DNA from: Pampus argenteus
Taxonomy: Eukaryota; Chordata; Actinopteri; Scombriformes; Stromateidae
Reading direction: 5' to 3'
Assembly: GCA_036937835.1 (NCBI GenBank)
Contig: CM072873.1
Location: 10,900,001-10,964,000 of the forward strand
Length of the DNA: 64,000 nucleotides
Positions 12,399 through 22,837 of this stretch are shown one piece after another (positions within the stretch are counted from its first letter, which is position 1; each line of letters begins with the position of its first letter). The notes under the pieces were generated by a model. The model was not told the origin of the DNA. It worked only from the letters and a program-made list of their open reading frames with translations, and did not search any database. Both the position numbers and the translations under genes were made by a program.

Positions 12399-14026
12399 TT
12401 AATCCTCCTTCCTCTCCAGAGTTGTCTGCGTGGTGTGGATCCCGTTGCTGTACACTGGGAATGGTAGCGTTGAGAAAAGTCCCTCCGCCGTTGTAAAAAC
12501 GTTGGCTGCTGTCGGCATCTGGCCTCCCAGGGCACTGTTTCCACCCGTAGCCGCTGGGGAGCTGACGAATGGTCCGGCAGCTGCTGCTGCCGACATGTTG
12601 AGCCTGTGGACATGGTGGTAGAGCATCTCCATGGGCGTCTTAGGATCCAGGCCGAACCCCGAGCTGTCGACAAAGTTCATGGCAGCGTTGGGGAGGAGGT
12701 TGCCTTGTGCCATAGCTAGAGTGACGTCGGCCGGCGCGTACCTGATGGTCCCAGTGGTGTAGACCCGAGGAGCCGTCGTGCTGGTGGAGGCCAGGGTCCC
12801 TGTGACCCGGTGGACCAGCGGGAGAACCACGTTACCAGCTTGCAGGCGTTGCAGTGACTCGAGGTCGCCAGAGTACAGCAGTGAGGAGGAAGGGGTTGAT
12901 GAGGATGAAGAAGAGGATGAAGAAGAGGAAGAAGAGGAGGAGGTGGTGGGCGTGCCTTGTTGCTTGTCCCGTGGGGAAGCAGAGAGAGGAGGGGACAGGG
13001 GGTCTGCAGAGGAGGCACTGGAGGGAGGAGCTAGACTCGCAGCGCTGGAAGCTGAAGATGGGGCTGAGCTCCCATTGTAAGGAGGCTTCCTCACTCCTCC
13101 TGCTCCTCCCTCGGTTCCAGGAGGGGTGAGGACAGAGTCGGGGATAGCTACCTGGAGAGAGCCTCCCTGGGGTGAGGGGAAGGTCTCGTGGCTCCCCGGA
13201 GCAGCCGGCTTGGACGTCATGCTGTATGGCGACTCATTTCTGGAAATCTCTCTGTTGGGTGGGTAGTTCCAGATGCTACTGTCGTTGTCAAAGTTTATCG
13301 GTTCTGCCATCTCTGTCTTGATTTTCAGGACTGAGGATGTCACAGCTGTGCTGTTTGGGGAGCTGGAGGAGGTGAGGAGGTGGGAGGACACAGCCTGTGA
13401 GGGGTCGACTAAAGGGGTGGTGTCTCCCATGGCAACAGGGCTGGGTGTGGTTGAAGAGAGACGGAGTCTCCTGTTTCGTATCCCATCCCATTTCTGTACT
13501 TTCCTCCTCTTCCGCCTCTTCTGGGGTTTGTTTCCAGGATTGGTGCTGTTGCAATCCTGCAAGCCTCCATCCTCTTCCTCGTCATCATCCTCATCCTCCT
13601 CGTCCTCCTCTTCCTCTGATGAAGAAGATTGTGGGTTGTGCAGCTGTACTTCTTCCCCCTCTCCATAATGCTCCACTTTAATATGAAGCCCTCCAAGATT
13701 ACCCAGTCCTCCGATGGCGCTCAGCCCCCCTAATCCACCCAGTGCTGTTAACCTCCCTAACCTGCCACCACCACCACCACCACCTCCTCCTCCTCCCCTG
13801 GCCTCCTCCCGCTCCTCGCCCTCTCCATCTGAAGGCTCCAGGCTGTCATCACTGTCTTGACTTTCAGGATTACTGGAGCTGTCTCCCTCTTCCTGGCGTT
13901 TCATTTCCTGGTCAGAGGAGCAATGTGGTTGGCCAGATTGCTGCTGACGCTTGCTGTCAGTCTCCGGGTCCTCGCTGCGTTCTGATTGGTGGCCTGATTT
14001 CCCCTCTGGCTTGGCATTCTCGTTGT
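12399..14026 (-). CDS. npas3: npas3 terminal coding exon: C-terminal regulatory region
   Basis: This single large exon encodes residues 289-830 and ends LERKED followed by TAA at 12401-12399. In order it carries a polar linker (DNENAKPEGKSGHQSE), a glycine run (coded near 13764-13797), the SUMO-type motif HIKVEHYGE, an acidic SSSSEEEEDEEDEDDDEEED tract, a basic cluster QKRRKRRKVQK likely to act as a nuclear localisation signal, a second SUMO-type motif LKIKTEMAEPINF, the conserved FDNDSSIWNYPPNREISRNE block, a serine tract (12897-12941), and the conserved tail GDLESLQRLQAGNVVLPLV to LFSTLPFPVYSNGI. The region is thought to carry transactivation and repression functions. The acceptor is ttctcaatag before ACAACG. 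The exon is GC-rich against its surroundings, which makes spurious long frames on the opposite strand. Confidence 0.95.
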
Positions 14027-16052
14027 CTATTGAGAAGAAAGATGTGAGTTGGTTAAAAATGCAGAGGCAAACTGTTGTTCTTGTTAAAGTAATAATTTAA
14101 CCTAAACTAAGAATGTTAGTCACCATATCTCTCTCCTCTCTTCCTGCCGGCTCTCTACTGTTTTAGTTTTAGTTTATTTATTTTTACAAATACTATGACA
14201 CACACAAACCTCCCTACAATGCATTAAAGGAGTGAAAAAAAGAATTGTGCTGGTGATATATTTGAAAAACAAAACAAAAAACAGAACGGTTTATGAACCC
14301 ATTTCAACAAAAAAGGAAAAACAAATCCAGTAACATCTAAAATGTGCAGCAAAAAATATGTTTGTTTTTTTAAAACTTCTTTAGTTATTTAGCATAAAAC
14401 ATATATTTGTGGCACGAACACTGAAGGCAAAAGACCTTTCTTCACCTGACTAACATGTTGAGGCTTCAGCATGTGTTTGACAGCTTGTGCAGTGAATCTC
14501 AAGTGTTGATTCCTTTATTTTTCCCAAACAGGATTTACATGTGCTGTGCTGTGTTGTGATCCTGCTGATGTGTGTTCAGTATCTGTAGCTGCTGCTGTTC
14601 AGGCATGTTGACTCTGTCCAGCCCATTAAACACACACATACACACACACACACACACTTCAAACCCTGCCAGCACAGAGGCCAGCGGCTGTTCAGCTGGC
14701 AGCGCTCTGCCTCCCTCATGGCATCTGAAATGTCGACTCAATTGCTTTGTCTGGGGAAAACCCTGTATCTCTATTAAGTGTGATTTCCAAGCAAAACAAA
14801 AATTTTTTTCTCAGGCTGGAACCAAATATATACCTGTGATTTTAGATGTTTCCCAGAGAGGGAGAGTTTTGGTTTAGTTCATTGACAACATTATAATACC
14901 TTTGTAAAACACAACATAGACTAAGATGGAGATGGGTATCACAGAACGGAGGTCAAAGGGCAGATATCTCATTTTAGAATATGTTGAGCCTGAGCACCTC
15001 GGGCTTGTTGGAGCCGGGGTGAAGCTGGCCGCCTCCTGCAGCAGCTGGCTTCAGTTTACCGCCGACAGCAAGAATAACAGCTGGCATTGATTCTAATCAT
15101 GCCAACACAGGCTGCACGATTTGATAATATTATGCTCAAGGTGGAGGCCTCGTATTGGATTAAATTCAACTATACTGGCACTGTTCGAGCTGTGTATCTG
15201 TCAGGATCAGCTGCTTGAAATGTTGGCGACATGAATTTAATTCTTGATTCGTGTTTTTGGATTTTTGGACTTAATTGTTATTTAATTATTATTTATTAAC
15301 TCTTCATATTTTTTAAATATGATGGTTGTTTGAGCTCACAGATAACATGACGTCCCTTTTGCATTGTTGTGTTGTAGAGAATTAGTACTATGTAGTATGG
15401 ATTTGGAACACACATTTTGTGATGTGAGTAGCCACGTTTCCCTACAAAATAATGTGTGTGAAGCATAAACAAAACATGTTGCTCTTTCACTTGTAGGTTT
15501 TAACTTCCAGAGAGTGTTTAGTTTGTGGTTTGAAGTATTCTGTAGCAATCAGTGTTGTTATGTGAGATTTGAAGGTATTTTGTGATGTTTTGTGGAAATA
15601 TTCAGTGTTTTATGGCATTTTGTGGCAGTTTGCAGTAGTGCCAGTGCTCGGTCCCTGCAGCTGTTGGCATTCACCACCATCTAGCCTGGCACAGACGCCA
15701 CACTGGCACCAACTGATAAAATATCTTTGGCTTCTCTCGTTCATGCTTTATTTCTCACTGGTTATATTGGTAACACTTGGAGAGGTGTTAGGAAGGAACC
15801 AAATTTGGCTGCAAGAGTTATGGCTGTATTTGGGTGTATTTGGCCTTGCCTACAAAATGTTGGTAACCAATAACAGGTGAACAGGAAGAGATATCCAAAA
15901 ACAAATGCATACGTTTTGTTTGGTAAAAACTGGAGGAAATGTGTACGAGAAGAAGCGATAAATGCTTTTACCTAAAAAATCTAAATGGTGAAAAAATGCT
16001 TAAAGTAATCGCATAAATACAAATAATATATACACAAAAAAAATAATGATAC
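14027..16052 (-). other. npas3: npas3 intron (2.0 kb) before the terminal exon
   Basis: It lies between the donor GTATCA at 16052 and the acceptor before 14026. It has a short CA run near 14635-14657. A non-repetitive, GC-balanced stretch at about 14960-15190 looks like a candidate conserved non-coding element. There is no coding evidence: the frame at 15569-15880 is not family-like. Confidence 0.8.
14960..15190. promoter_or_regulatory. Candidate conserved non-coding element
   Basis: This is a non-repetitive stretch of mixed composition with E-box-like cagctgg copies and sequence such as ttctaatcatgccaac and gatttgataatattatgc. It stands out from the AT-rich flank. Conservation cannot be tested here. 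Confidence 0.25.
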
Positions 16053-16168
16053 CTGAGTTTTCTTTGGACTCGGACTCAGAGTCTGACGTTTCAGAGGACT
16101 CTGAGGTTTTCTCCGGGAGGTTGGGCAGCTGGGCGATGTCTATGGGCGTGTCCTTATACTCTGGATTA
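16053..16168 (-). CDS. npas3: npas3 coding exon: post-PAS-B linker
   Basis: This exon encodes residues 250-288 plus one base: SNPEYKDTPIDIAQLPNLP, then EKTSESSETSDSESESKENS. The first half closes PAS-B. The second half is an acidic serine-rich stretch with many candidate casein-kinase-type sites. The acceptor is ctctacag before TAATCC and the donor is AACTCAG before GTATCA. The phase is 2 in and 1 out. The last base G joins the first AC of the terminal exon to give Asp, reading S-D-N-E-N. Confidence 0.95.
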
Positions 16169-16510
16169 CTGTAGAGATACACAGACAGCATTGCTTCAGT
16201 GACATTTTTCTCATTTATAAGTCTTATTTATGACTTCTGTAATTTGTTAAAGAAAATGGCTTTCATGGCAAATTCAGCAAAGTATACTTTTCCATACAGG
16301 TAGATATTAGTATTAATTTTATCATTTAGTTCCTCGAGACATTGATTTCCATGATATAAAAAAAATCCATTACTTTATTACTATTTGCTCATTCTTGTCT
16401 TTATGTGATTCATTCTTTTAATGATTGAGTAACTTGTTCATTAATCTCTTCCTCTTTGTATATCTTTGTGAGAGACAACAATCCTTATCTGAGCCAGGTT
16501 GACCGCTGAC
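16169..16510 (-). other. npas3: npas3 intron (342 bp)
   Basis: This is the shortest intron in the window, AT-rich, with donor GTCAGC and a pyrimidine tract before the acceptor tctctacag. Nothing else is visible in it. Confidence 0.85.
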
Positions 16511-16658
16511 CTGAGGACGTAGTTGACCCAGATGACGTTCTTCTCGTTGGCGTTCTTGGCGTTGATAGCGATGGTGGCACTGGACTGGATCCAGATGTAA
16601 CCGCCGTTCTTCTGGATCCACCGGTAGTACTTTGTCACACACTGACCCTTATTCATCA
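16511..16658 (-). CDS. npas3: npas3 coding exon: C-terminal half of PAS-B
   Basis: This exon encodes residues 201-249 plus two bases: MNKGQCVTKYYRWIQKNGGY, then IWIQSSATIAINAKNANEKN, then VIWVNYVL. It completes the PAS-B beta sheet and is among the most conserved parts of the protein. The acceptor is ctgcctcag before TGATGAAT and the donor is CTCAG before GTCAGC. It enters in phase 1 and leaves in phase 2. The next intron is only 342 bp, so these two exons sit as a close pair within an otherwise spread-out gene. Confidence 0.95.
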
Positions 16659-17231
16659 CTGAGGCAGAGGTACAAAAAGAAAGAAGAGGCGCTTTGTTAT
16701 TTCATGGTAGAATTTGTTTGATATTCTGTCTCAAAGTATCAGATATTGCTCTGAACAAGCAGCTTGATCATCACAGGTAAGAAAGGAGAGAAATAAGAGG
16801 AAGCACAAGAGAGCTTAACACAGAGAGAGAGCGGGAGAGCGGTCATCGGATGTCATGTGACAGCTGGCGGAGAGCTGCTCTGCTGCTGCCATCATTAATC
16901 AGACCAACACACGCTGCCAACCTCTGTGTGTGCGTGAACATGTTTTGCTGTGTCTCTGAGAGGTCTGAGAAAATACACACACGTCACAACATGATCTAAA
17001 TCCCATTACGTGTTTCAAAACTTTTTTTTGATTTTTATTTATATTTTGGATTTCTATGATATAATTTTGTATGGCATGCCAAAATGTTTACATGTTAAAT
17101 TTTACCGTCTGAATGTTCAAAAAAGGGACACATACAGAAAGTATGTATTCTTTCAAGTGTATTTAGCTTAGTTACTGTTGCCATACCATCAGATTTCAAG
17201 TAGATATGTTGAACTTGCAATCGAGTTTCTT

Positions 17232-17538
17232 CCCAGATAGCAAATATTTTGGCTGTATTATGGCATACATTTGACATTTTTGACTTTCTTTTGGCATTAA
17301 GAAAGCCTTTTGGCTTAACTGTGGTGTGATTAGGGTTGTCCATAATAGATAAGGAGGTGCCAGCAATATATGGCTGAGTTAAGGCTGAGTTGTTTTTGGT
17401 GAATTTTGGCTCTCTTTTGGTATGATTTTGGCTTTCTTAATTTGAGCCATTTATGGCCCAGACATCCACCCATAACCTTGCCAAAATGACAAGCCAGATT
17501 TGGGCCAAAGCAAAGCCAAAAGATTTTTGCTATATGGG
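17232..17538. mobile_element. MITE-like element with cccagatagcaaa inverted ends
   Basis: The left end is cccagatagcaaa. The right end reads tttgctatatggg, its inverse with one mismatch. The roughly 307-bp interior is rich in ttttggct and gccaaaa words in both orientations, as in an abundant fish repeat ending tttgctatctggg. It has no ORF. A clear target-site duplication is not seen; only TT flanks both ends. Confidence 0.55.
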
Positions 17539-17539
17539 T

Positions 17540-17790
17540 TATTTCCACATCCAGAAGTTATTGAGCAGCATTATCATTCATTTGGAGGCTCTGTTTTTTG
17601 CTCGTGACCAACTCATGAGGGAAATATCTGGCTCTTTAGCTGCTAAATGCGCCACTGTCTTCACCAGCTAGTCTACAGCTAACTGTGTCTGCTTAGTGCT
17701 GAGAAGGTACTGTAAAGTGGGTTTTAGAGCAACAGCGGAAACAACACTTTGACGTCTTTGTTGGATGAAATGAAAACTTATAACATTAAT
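17540..17790 (+). repeat. Dispersed repeat directly after the MITE-like element
   Basis: It contains actcatgagggaaatatctg, gctctttagctgctaaatg and ttcaccagctagt. I recall these words from a repeated sequence in fish genomes. No coding capacity. Boundaries are approximate. Confidence 0.35.
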
Positions 17791-18219
17791 TCAGGGAGTT
17801 GGTTGGAAGCTGATGATTGTGCTTGATTAATTTAAAAATGAAGACTCTATAAGGGGTTTGTGTTTATTAATTGGGGGGAAATGACTGAGGCTAGTTGGTT
17901 GTTGTTATGGTCTGAATTAGTGCACAGCTATGCTTGGTCCTGAAACTTAAAAACTCTAATTTTACTTTGTATAATTGAGAACACACAGCTAAACGCTGGA
18001 GTATGGAGAACTTTTACCTTTTGGTCAGTGTGTTATTGGTACTTTATCTCAAAGAAAGGCTTTTTTTCACCACTGCAACAACAGCACGATTAAAACACCT
18101 GAATAAGCTTCAGTACCTGTCTTTCTCCACCAGATAGTGCTGTGTCACTGCAAAAGTCCACTACCATCCTCACGAGGTGGCGACCCCTTTCCCTCCCTTC
18201 CCCCGAACCCCTGCTCCAT

Positions 18220-18560
18220 CCTGCGACGGTACGCCGGCAATAAATTTGGCTAAATTAACCACTAAATGGTTATCTCAAGCAATATGTATTGGCATTAATC
18301 AGGAGCCGCTCAAACAGAAACAGTCAGAGTCGAGAAGCGAGGGCCACTAAATTCATATCCCTCTCCTCCATTTAATTACGGACACAAATAGGTTTTTCCA
18401 CGACAGAGAAGAAAGAGAGAGAAAGTATGACGGTGATTTATATAAAAAGAAGGCCAGTAATTAAAAACTATTAGAAACTAATAGCATTGTTTAAGACGAC
18501 ATCCCCAGGGCTGCTGTAATTGACTTTGGTCGGGCGGCCGGCGCTCATTTATTTTCTATT
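18220..18560. promoter_or_regulatory. Candidate conserved non-coding element
   Basis: A repeat-free block of about 340 bp with many homeodomain-type cores (ttaattacgg, ccagtaattaaaaac, ggcattaatcagg, tgtaattgac) and CpG-containing segments such as gggcggccggcgc. It ends at a GA microsatellite. Its texture resembles known developmental CNEs; orthology was not checked. Confidence 0.35.
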
Positions 18561-18569
18561 TGCCTATTC

Positions 18570-18626
18570 ATAGAGAGAGACAGAGAGAGAGGGAGACAGA
18601 GAGAGAGACAGAGAGAGAGTAAGAGA

Positions 18627-18667
<41 letters not shown>

Positions 18668-18690
18668 TAAGAGAGAGAGAGAGATGGAGG
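18570..18690 (+). repeat. (GA)n/(GAGACA)n purine tract
   Basis: About 120 bp of gaga with interspersed aca and taa triplets, nearly pure purine on the plus strand. Confidence 0.9.
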
Positions 18691-18795
18691 GGAAAATAAC
18701 TTGTTTGCATGTTAAGGCAGAGATGGTGAGATCACGTCACCTTGAATGTGACCTTGCTTTGTTTGTACGGCAGAGTAAATAACGACACAATGAAT

Positions 18796-18796
<1 letters not shown>

Positions 18797-18829
<33 letters not shown>
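18797..18829 (+). repeat. (CA)n microsatellite
   Basis: An uninterrupted CA run of about 16 units. Shorter imperfect CA follows near 18900. Confidence 0.95.
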
Positions 18830-18831
<2 letters not shown>

Positions 18832-19043
18832 CTGCCTGTTCAGATGACTGCAGGTACTCAGAGAGCAGCTCAGTATATCAGCATGTCCAATGGAAGAGTG
18901 GACACACACACACCCACAGACACACACTCACAATGCCTTAAAACTGCAGCAGGCTGCACACTGTGCTGTGTACAGAATATACACACTGTCTCATATGTGA
19001 AACCATACTGTCAACTGATGTTCACTCCTCCCAGGAAAATATA

Positions 19044-19400
19044 CAGTACTGCAGTGGTAGGCAAATAGTGGCCCATGGGCCAAATGTGGCCCTCCAGCAC
19101 AAATATTTGGCTCCCTTTAAAGTAAGAATCTGGCAATTTTCAGCATATTTCTTATTGTCAACAAATTTCATGTTTGGAACCAAACCAACAACTGATCGAA
19201 CTGATCGATTAACAAGTATTGTGTGCTTATCTAAAAGATGATATATCTTACTCTTCTGTGCCGTAGACCTCTATTGTTGTTCAACTTCCACTTATGGAGC
19301 TTTACTAGCTTGTTGTGCTACATATCACAGTCTTTTAACATTGTATTGAAGTTCTCGGAGGAATTTATAATGTAGTACAAAGTCGAGAGGTTTGAACACA
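19044..19400 (+). repeat. Dispersed repeat, family copy A
   Basis: It contains ggcaaatagtggcccatggg, cttattgtcaacaaatttca and gcttgttgtgctacatatca. The middle matches the reverse complement of 28985-29110. The 3' part matches 56930-56965. It is non-coding, and the boundaries are approximate. Confidence 0.5.
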
Positions 19401-20233
19401 TCAACCTAAAATGTGACAATATGTCAGTGTTGTGTTCATTGTGTTTCTGCTGCCCTCAGGTGGCCAGAAATATTTGTTATGGCAGCTTTGAGGTTTCTCT
19501 TTTGCCACTCCAGTCTAGGTCTTTGTCTCTCTTCCTCTCTCGGTCTTGCAGGTGAGGTTACCAAGTTAACCCACTCCTCTTACTCCTTCATTAAATCGCT
19601 CATTTTCTGATCGCCCACTAATGAAGGAGAGGAGGAGAAAGAGAGAGAGAGTGCTGGAGGCTCGCCTGAGGCTGCAGGAGAGAGACCGATAGATTAAAGG
19701 ATTTATATTCCCTTTTAAAGTCTCTCAACTTCACTTTCTTTTCCTCTTTTCGGTCAACGTCAGTCCTCTCTCACTCATCGACACTTTGTCTTCACCGCTC
19801 TCTTGTTCCCTTTTTACCTGTTTATATCTCCTTGTTTTTTCTCCTCCATCTGTCCTCTTTAGTCTGCTCTACCTCTCATATTATCTTTACCCTATTTAGC
19901 CTGTGTGGTTGCGATTGTCCTTTCTGCCTGCTAGAGAATGTAGGGATGAAGCCTTCTGTTGTGTGTATTAGAGAGAGGAAGTCTGTGTGTGTTTGCAGTG
20001 GTTTCTGTGTGTGACTAAATATTGTTTATATTTTTGACTGACTCCTGTGTAAATAGTGGGACTAATTGTCCCTTTGTCGCCCTCTTCTGGCACACTGCAG
20101 AACAGTTTGAATATTCACTTATTCCCAAATACATCCAAGAATAAAAAAATCTGCTGCTGCATTATGAACTGTTCAGACTGCTCAGGCCGTCTGGAACGGA
20201 CTCTGCTTTCTGTATTGCTTGTGATTGTTTCAA

Positions 20234-20235
<2 letters not shown>

Positions 20236-20267
<32 letters not shown>
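20236..20267 (+). repeat. (GT)n microsatellite
   Basis: An uninterrupted GT run of about 15 units. Confidence 0.95.
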
Positions 20268-20268
<1 letters not shown>

Positions 20269-21099
20269 TGAGTGTATTGTGTGAATCGTGTCTTATTGTG
20301 ATCCTGTGTGTATGTAACCTGTTCTCAGGTCTATTTTGCAAATAGTTAGTAAAGAGAATAAAACTCTGACAAGCAAATCATTTTTCCTCTGCTGTCTGTT
20401 GAAACTGTAGGAAAGTCATAGAGAAGTTGTCAGGTGACGTTGCAGTCACTTTGTCCGGTGTTTTGTACAGTTCGTGTGCGTTTCATGTCATTGAGGTTTG
20501 TCCATGTACCTCACTGTCCCGGAAGACTTTTTCATGTATGTGTTTTACTAATGTACCTGTGTACATAGTTTCACAGAAGTGTGTGTGCCTTTTTGTGTGT
20601 GTCTGTGTGTGTGTGAATTCATTAAAGGCATTGTTAGTCCAGAGAGACGAACTCTGCTAAAACGCCTGCAGGCTTAATTCCTCTGAGCTACTTTTGTGAA
20701 AGTCTTTCGCTCACTTTCCGTCTTTTTTTCTTCTCCTAACATGTTTGTATATCATTCAATCTTCTCTCTCTTCTTCCCAAACATCTTGTCTATCTGTCTC
20801 ATTTCTGTGTCATCTTCTCCATGAAGACGACTCCTTTATTGTGTCTTCTTCCTGTTCTCCTCTCTTGTTCCCTCTTGTTCTGTTCTTTTTTGTTATAAAA
20901 ACTAAACCAAACGTGCATAAATTAATTTCCAAAAAAAAATATCTGAAGGCCAGGTTCAACGTCTTGCAGCCGAGATTGATGCTGTTGTTGACATCAACTG
21001 TGCAGGTTTAGCATTATTGTTTCAGCTGTAACACATTCCTTTGCTTTTATTGTGAACATATCAGCAAAATAATACAATAAAGTGTATCCTGTTTTCTGT

Positions 21100-21740
21100 C
21101 CTGTCAATTTCTCTCTGCAAATCCGTTATAATATCTCTGTACATCTCTTCTTGTGAAAAGGACAAGTAGCCAATCTTTCTTTTCTCTCCATCTCGTCTCT
21201 GTGAGAACGATCTCTTTCTGCTGTTTTCTAACTTTTTTCTGTTCTACTTTATTTCTAGAGAACCCTCTTTTTTTCTCCCATCTTTCTGTAAAACCATAAC
21301 TACAGTACATCCTCCCATATACTCTTTTTTTGCAAATATCTCATCCTCTTCTATTTTCTTCCAAAAAGAGCAGCAACTTATTTATCTCTTTTCTCCACCT
21401 TATAATGCATTTTCTGATCCCTCTTTCTTTGAGAAAAGATGGGTCTTTTCCTGTCTTTTATCCTTTGGTTTTTCTCATCTGCCCTGACAAGTGAAACTTC
21501 TTCTGTACCTGCAGATGCTCCTTGAGAAAATGAGCATTTTGTCCTCTGTTCTTTCTTTTCTCTATCAGCAAATCACTCGTTCCCATTTCTCTCCCTTTCT
21601 TTGAGAAGAGACACATTTCTTTCTTCATCCCCTGTGCCAAGTATCTCTCTCCTTTCCCCAGTTTCTCTGCCTACAAATCAGTCTGGTTCCTTCCCTTTCT
21701 TTGTGAAAAGTTGAGTTCACCTTGTTTCTCTTCTTTCTCT
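21100..21740 (+). repeat. Degenerate pyrimidine-rich tandem array
   Basis: A pyrimidine-rich stretch in which words like ccctttctttgagaaaag, ctccttgagaaaat, cttgtgaaaag and ctgcaaatc recur every 35-45 bp. Three of the closest matches are at 21420-21437, 21592-21609 and 21694-21711. It reads as a decayed satellite and not as coding DNA. Confidence 0.4.
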
Positions 21741-22792
21741 CTGTTCTCGGAGTGGAACCGAGGACAGATTGACTTTGAGATCTGACCCAAGCTAAGACCA
21801 GCTGTCAGCAGGTAATGATAGAGACTTAGAGAATGACGCTTCTTCACAGAGAGGGGATCACGCCTCGTCCTCCACTTAAAAAGAAGCCTTTTAAATTTTA
21901 GATCCCTGTTGAGAGAACAGGCTATCCCTCTAAAATACACCTTGATTGATTCCCTAACTATCTGACTCCTGCAGTAGTGGGGGAACTGAGCACAAACGTG
22001 GAAATCAATCCCAAAAAAATCCAAGCCTGCAAGCTGCTGTAGCTCTGCAAAAAAACACAAAGGAAGTGCATAAAGAGTTGTTTTTTTCTCTCCCTAAAAA
22101 AATCTGCTGCCTTTTAACTAAACTATAAGAAACTGCAAATCTCTGCGTTCCTTCTCTCACTGTGAAAAGTAACAATTATCTATGACTTTATGTACTAAAG
22201 CATAAATTTAGGGAACAATACACTAAACACAAAGAGAAACATACAAAGACTTTTCCAGGAACCTTTTTGGGAACTCGAAACTCTGGCCAGTGAACACATT
22301 TTTTAATGTGGACATGGAGTTATTTTAATTACGGTAAGGGAACTAAAACATTCACTTATGTTAAAAAAAAACACTTTACCTGTTGGATTGTGATTGATAA
22401 TAGACCATCTCCCACCCAACTTCTACCCCTTTACTTTCCACCTTGCTGCACAATGGTTAAACTACTGCTGAGTTGGCTAATCATGAGGTGCAGAATCGCA
22501 CGATATGAACATAATTCTTAAAAATGCTGAGCTGCAACTTCTTCACAACTCCATATAAAGTTGCTTCCTAATGGCCTCACTTAAAAGGTCAGTTTCACAA
22601 AGTGGCAAGATGCAATTAGTTGTTCAAATAGAGATAGCGGCACAATCTTTCAGACTTGGTTGTTCACGAAAAAAAAGTGAAGCATGAAAAAAAGAGACTC
22701 TCTCATCTCTGCACACCTGTTACACAGATTGTCAGATGCAGCCCCCGTAAATCCCACACTTAGAAGAGTTTCCAACAAGCGTTGGGTTGAAT

Positions 22793-22798
<6 letters not shown>

Positions 22799-22835
<37 letters not shown>
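22799..22835 (+). repeat. (AT)n microsatellite
   Basis: A pure AT alternation of about 18 units, self-complementary and able to extrude as a cruciform. Confidence 0.95.

Positions 22836-22837
<2 letters not shown>

Noticed and set aside
12218..12673. 151-residue minus-strand frame overlapping the npas3 stop
   Set aside because: It lies in another frame of the npas3 terminal exon and runs into the 3'UTR. The npas3 frame is the conserved one.
12778..13681. Several plus-strand frames of 90-131 residues
   Set aside because: Antisense shadows of the GC-rich npas3 terminal exon. The acidic runs are the complement of the serine codons.
21671..22060. 129-residue minus-strand frame
   Set aside because: No recognised motif, no splice context fitting npas3, and partly complementary to the pyrimidine-rich array.
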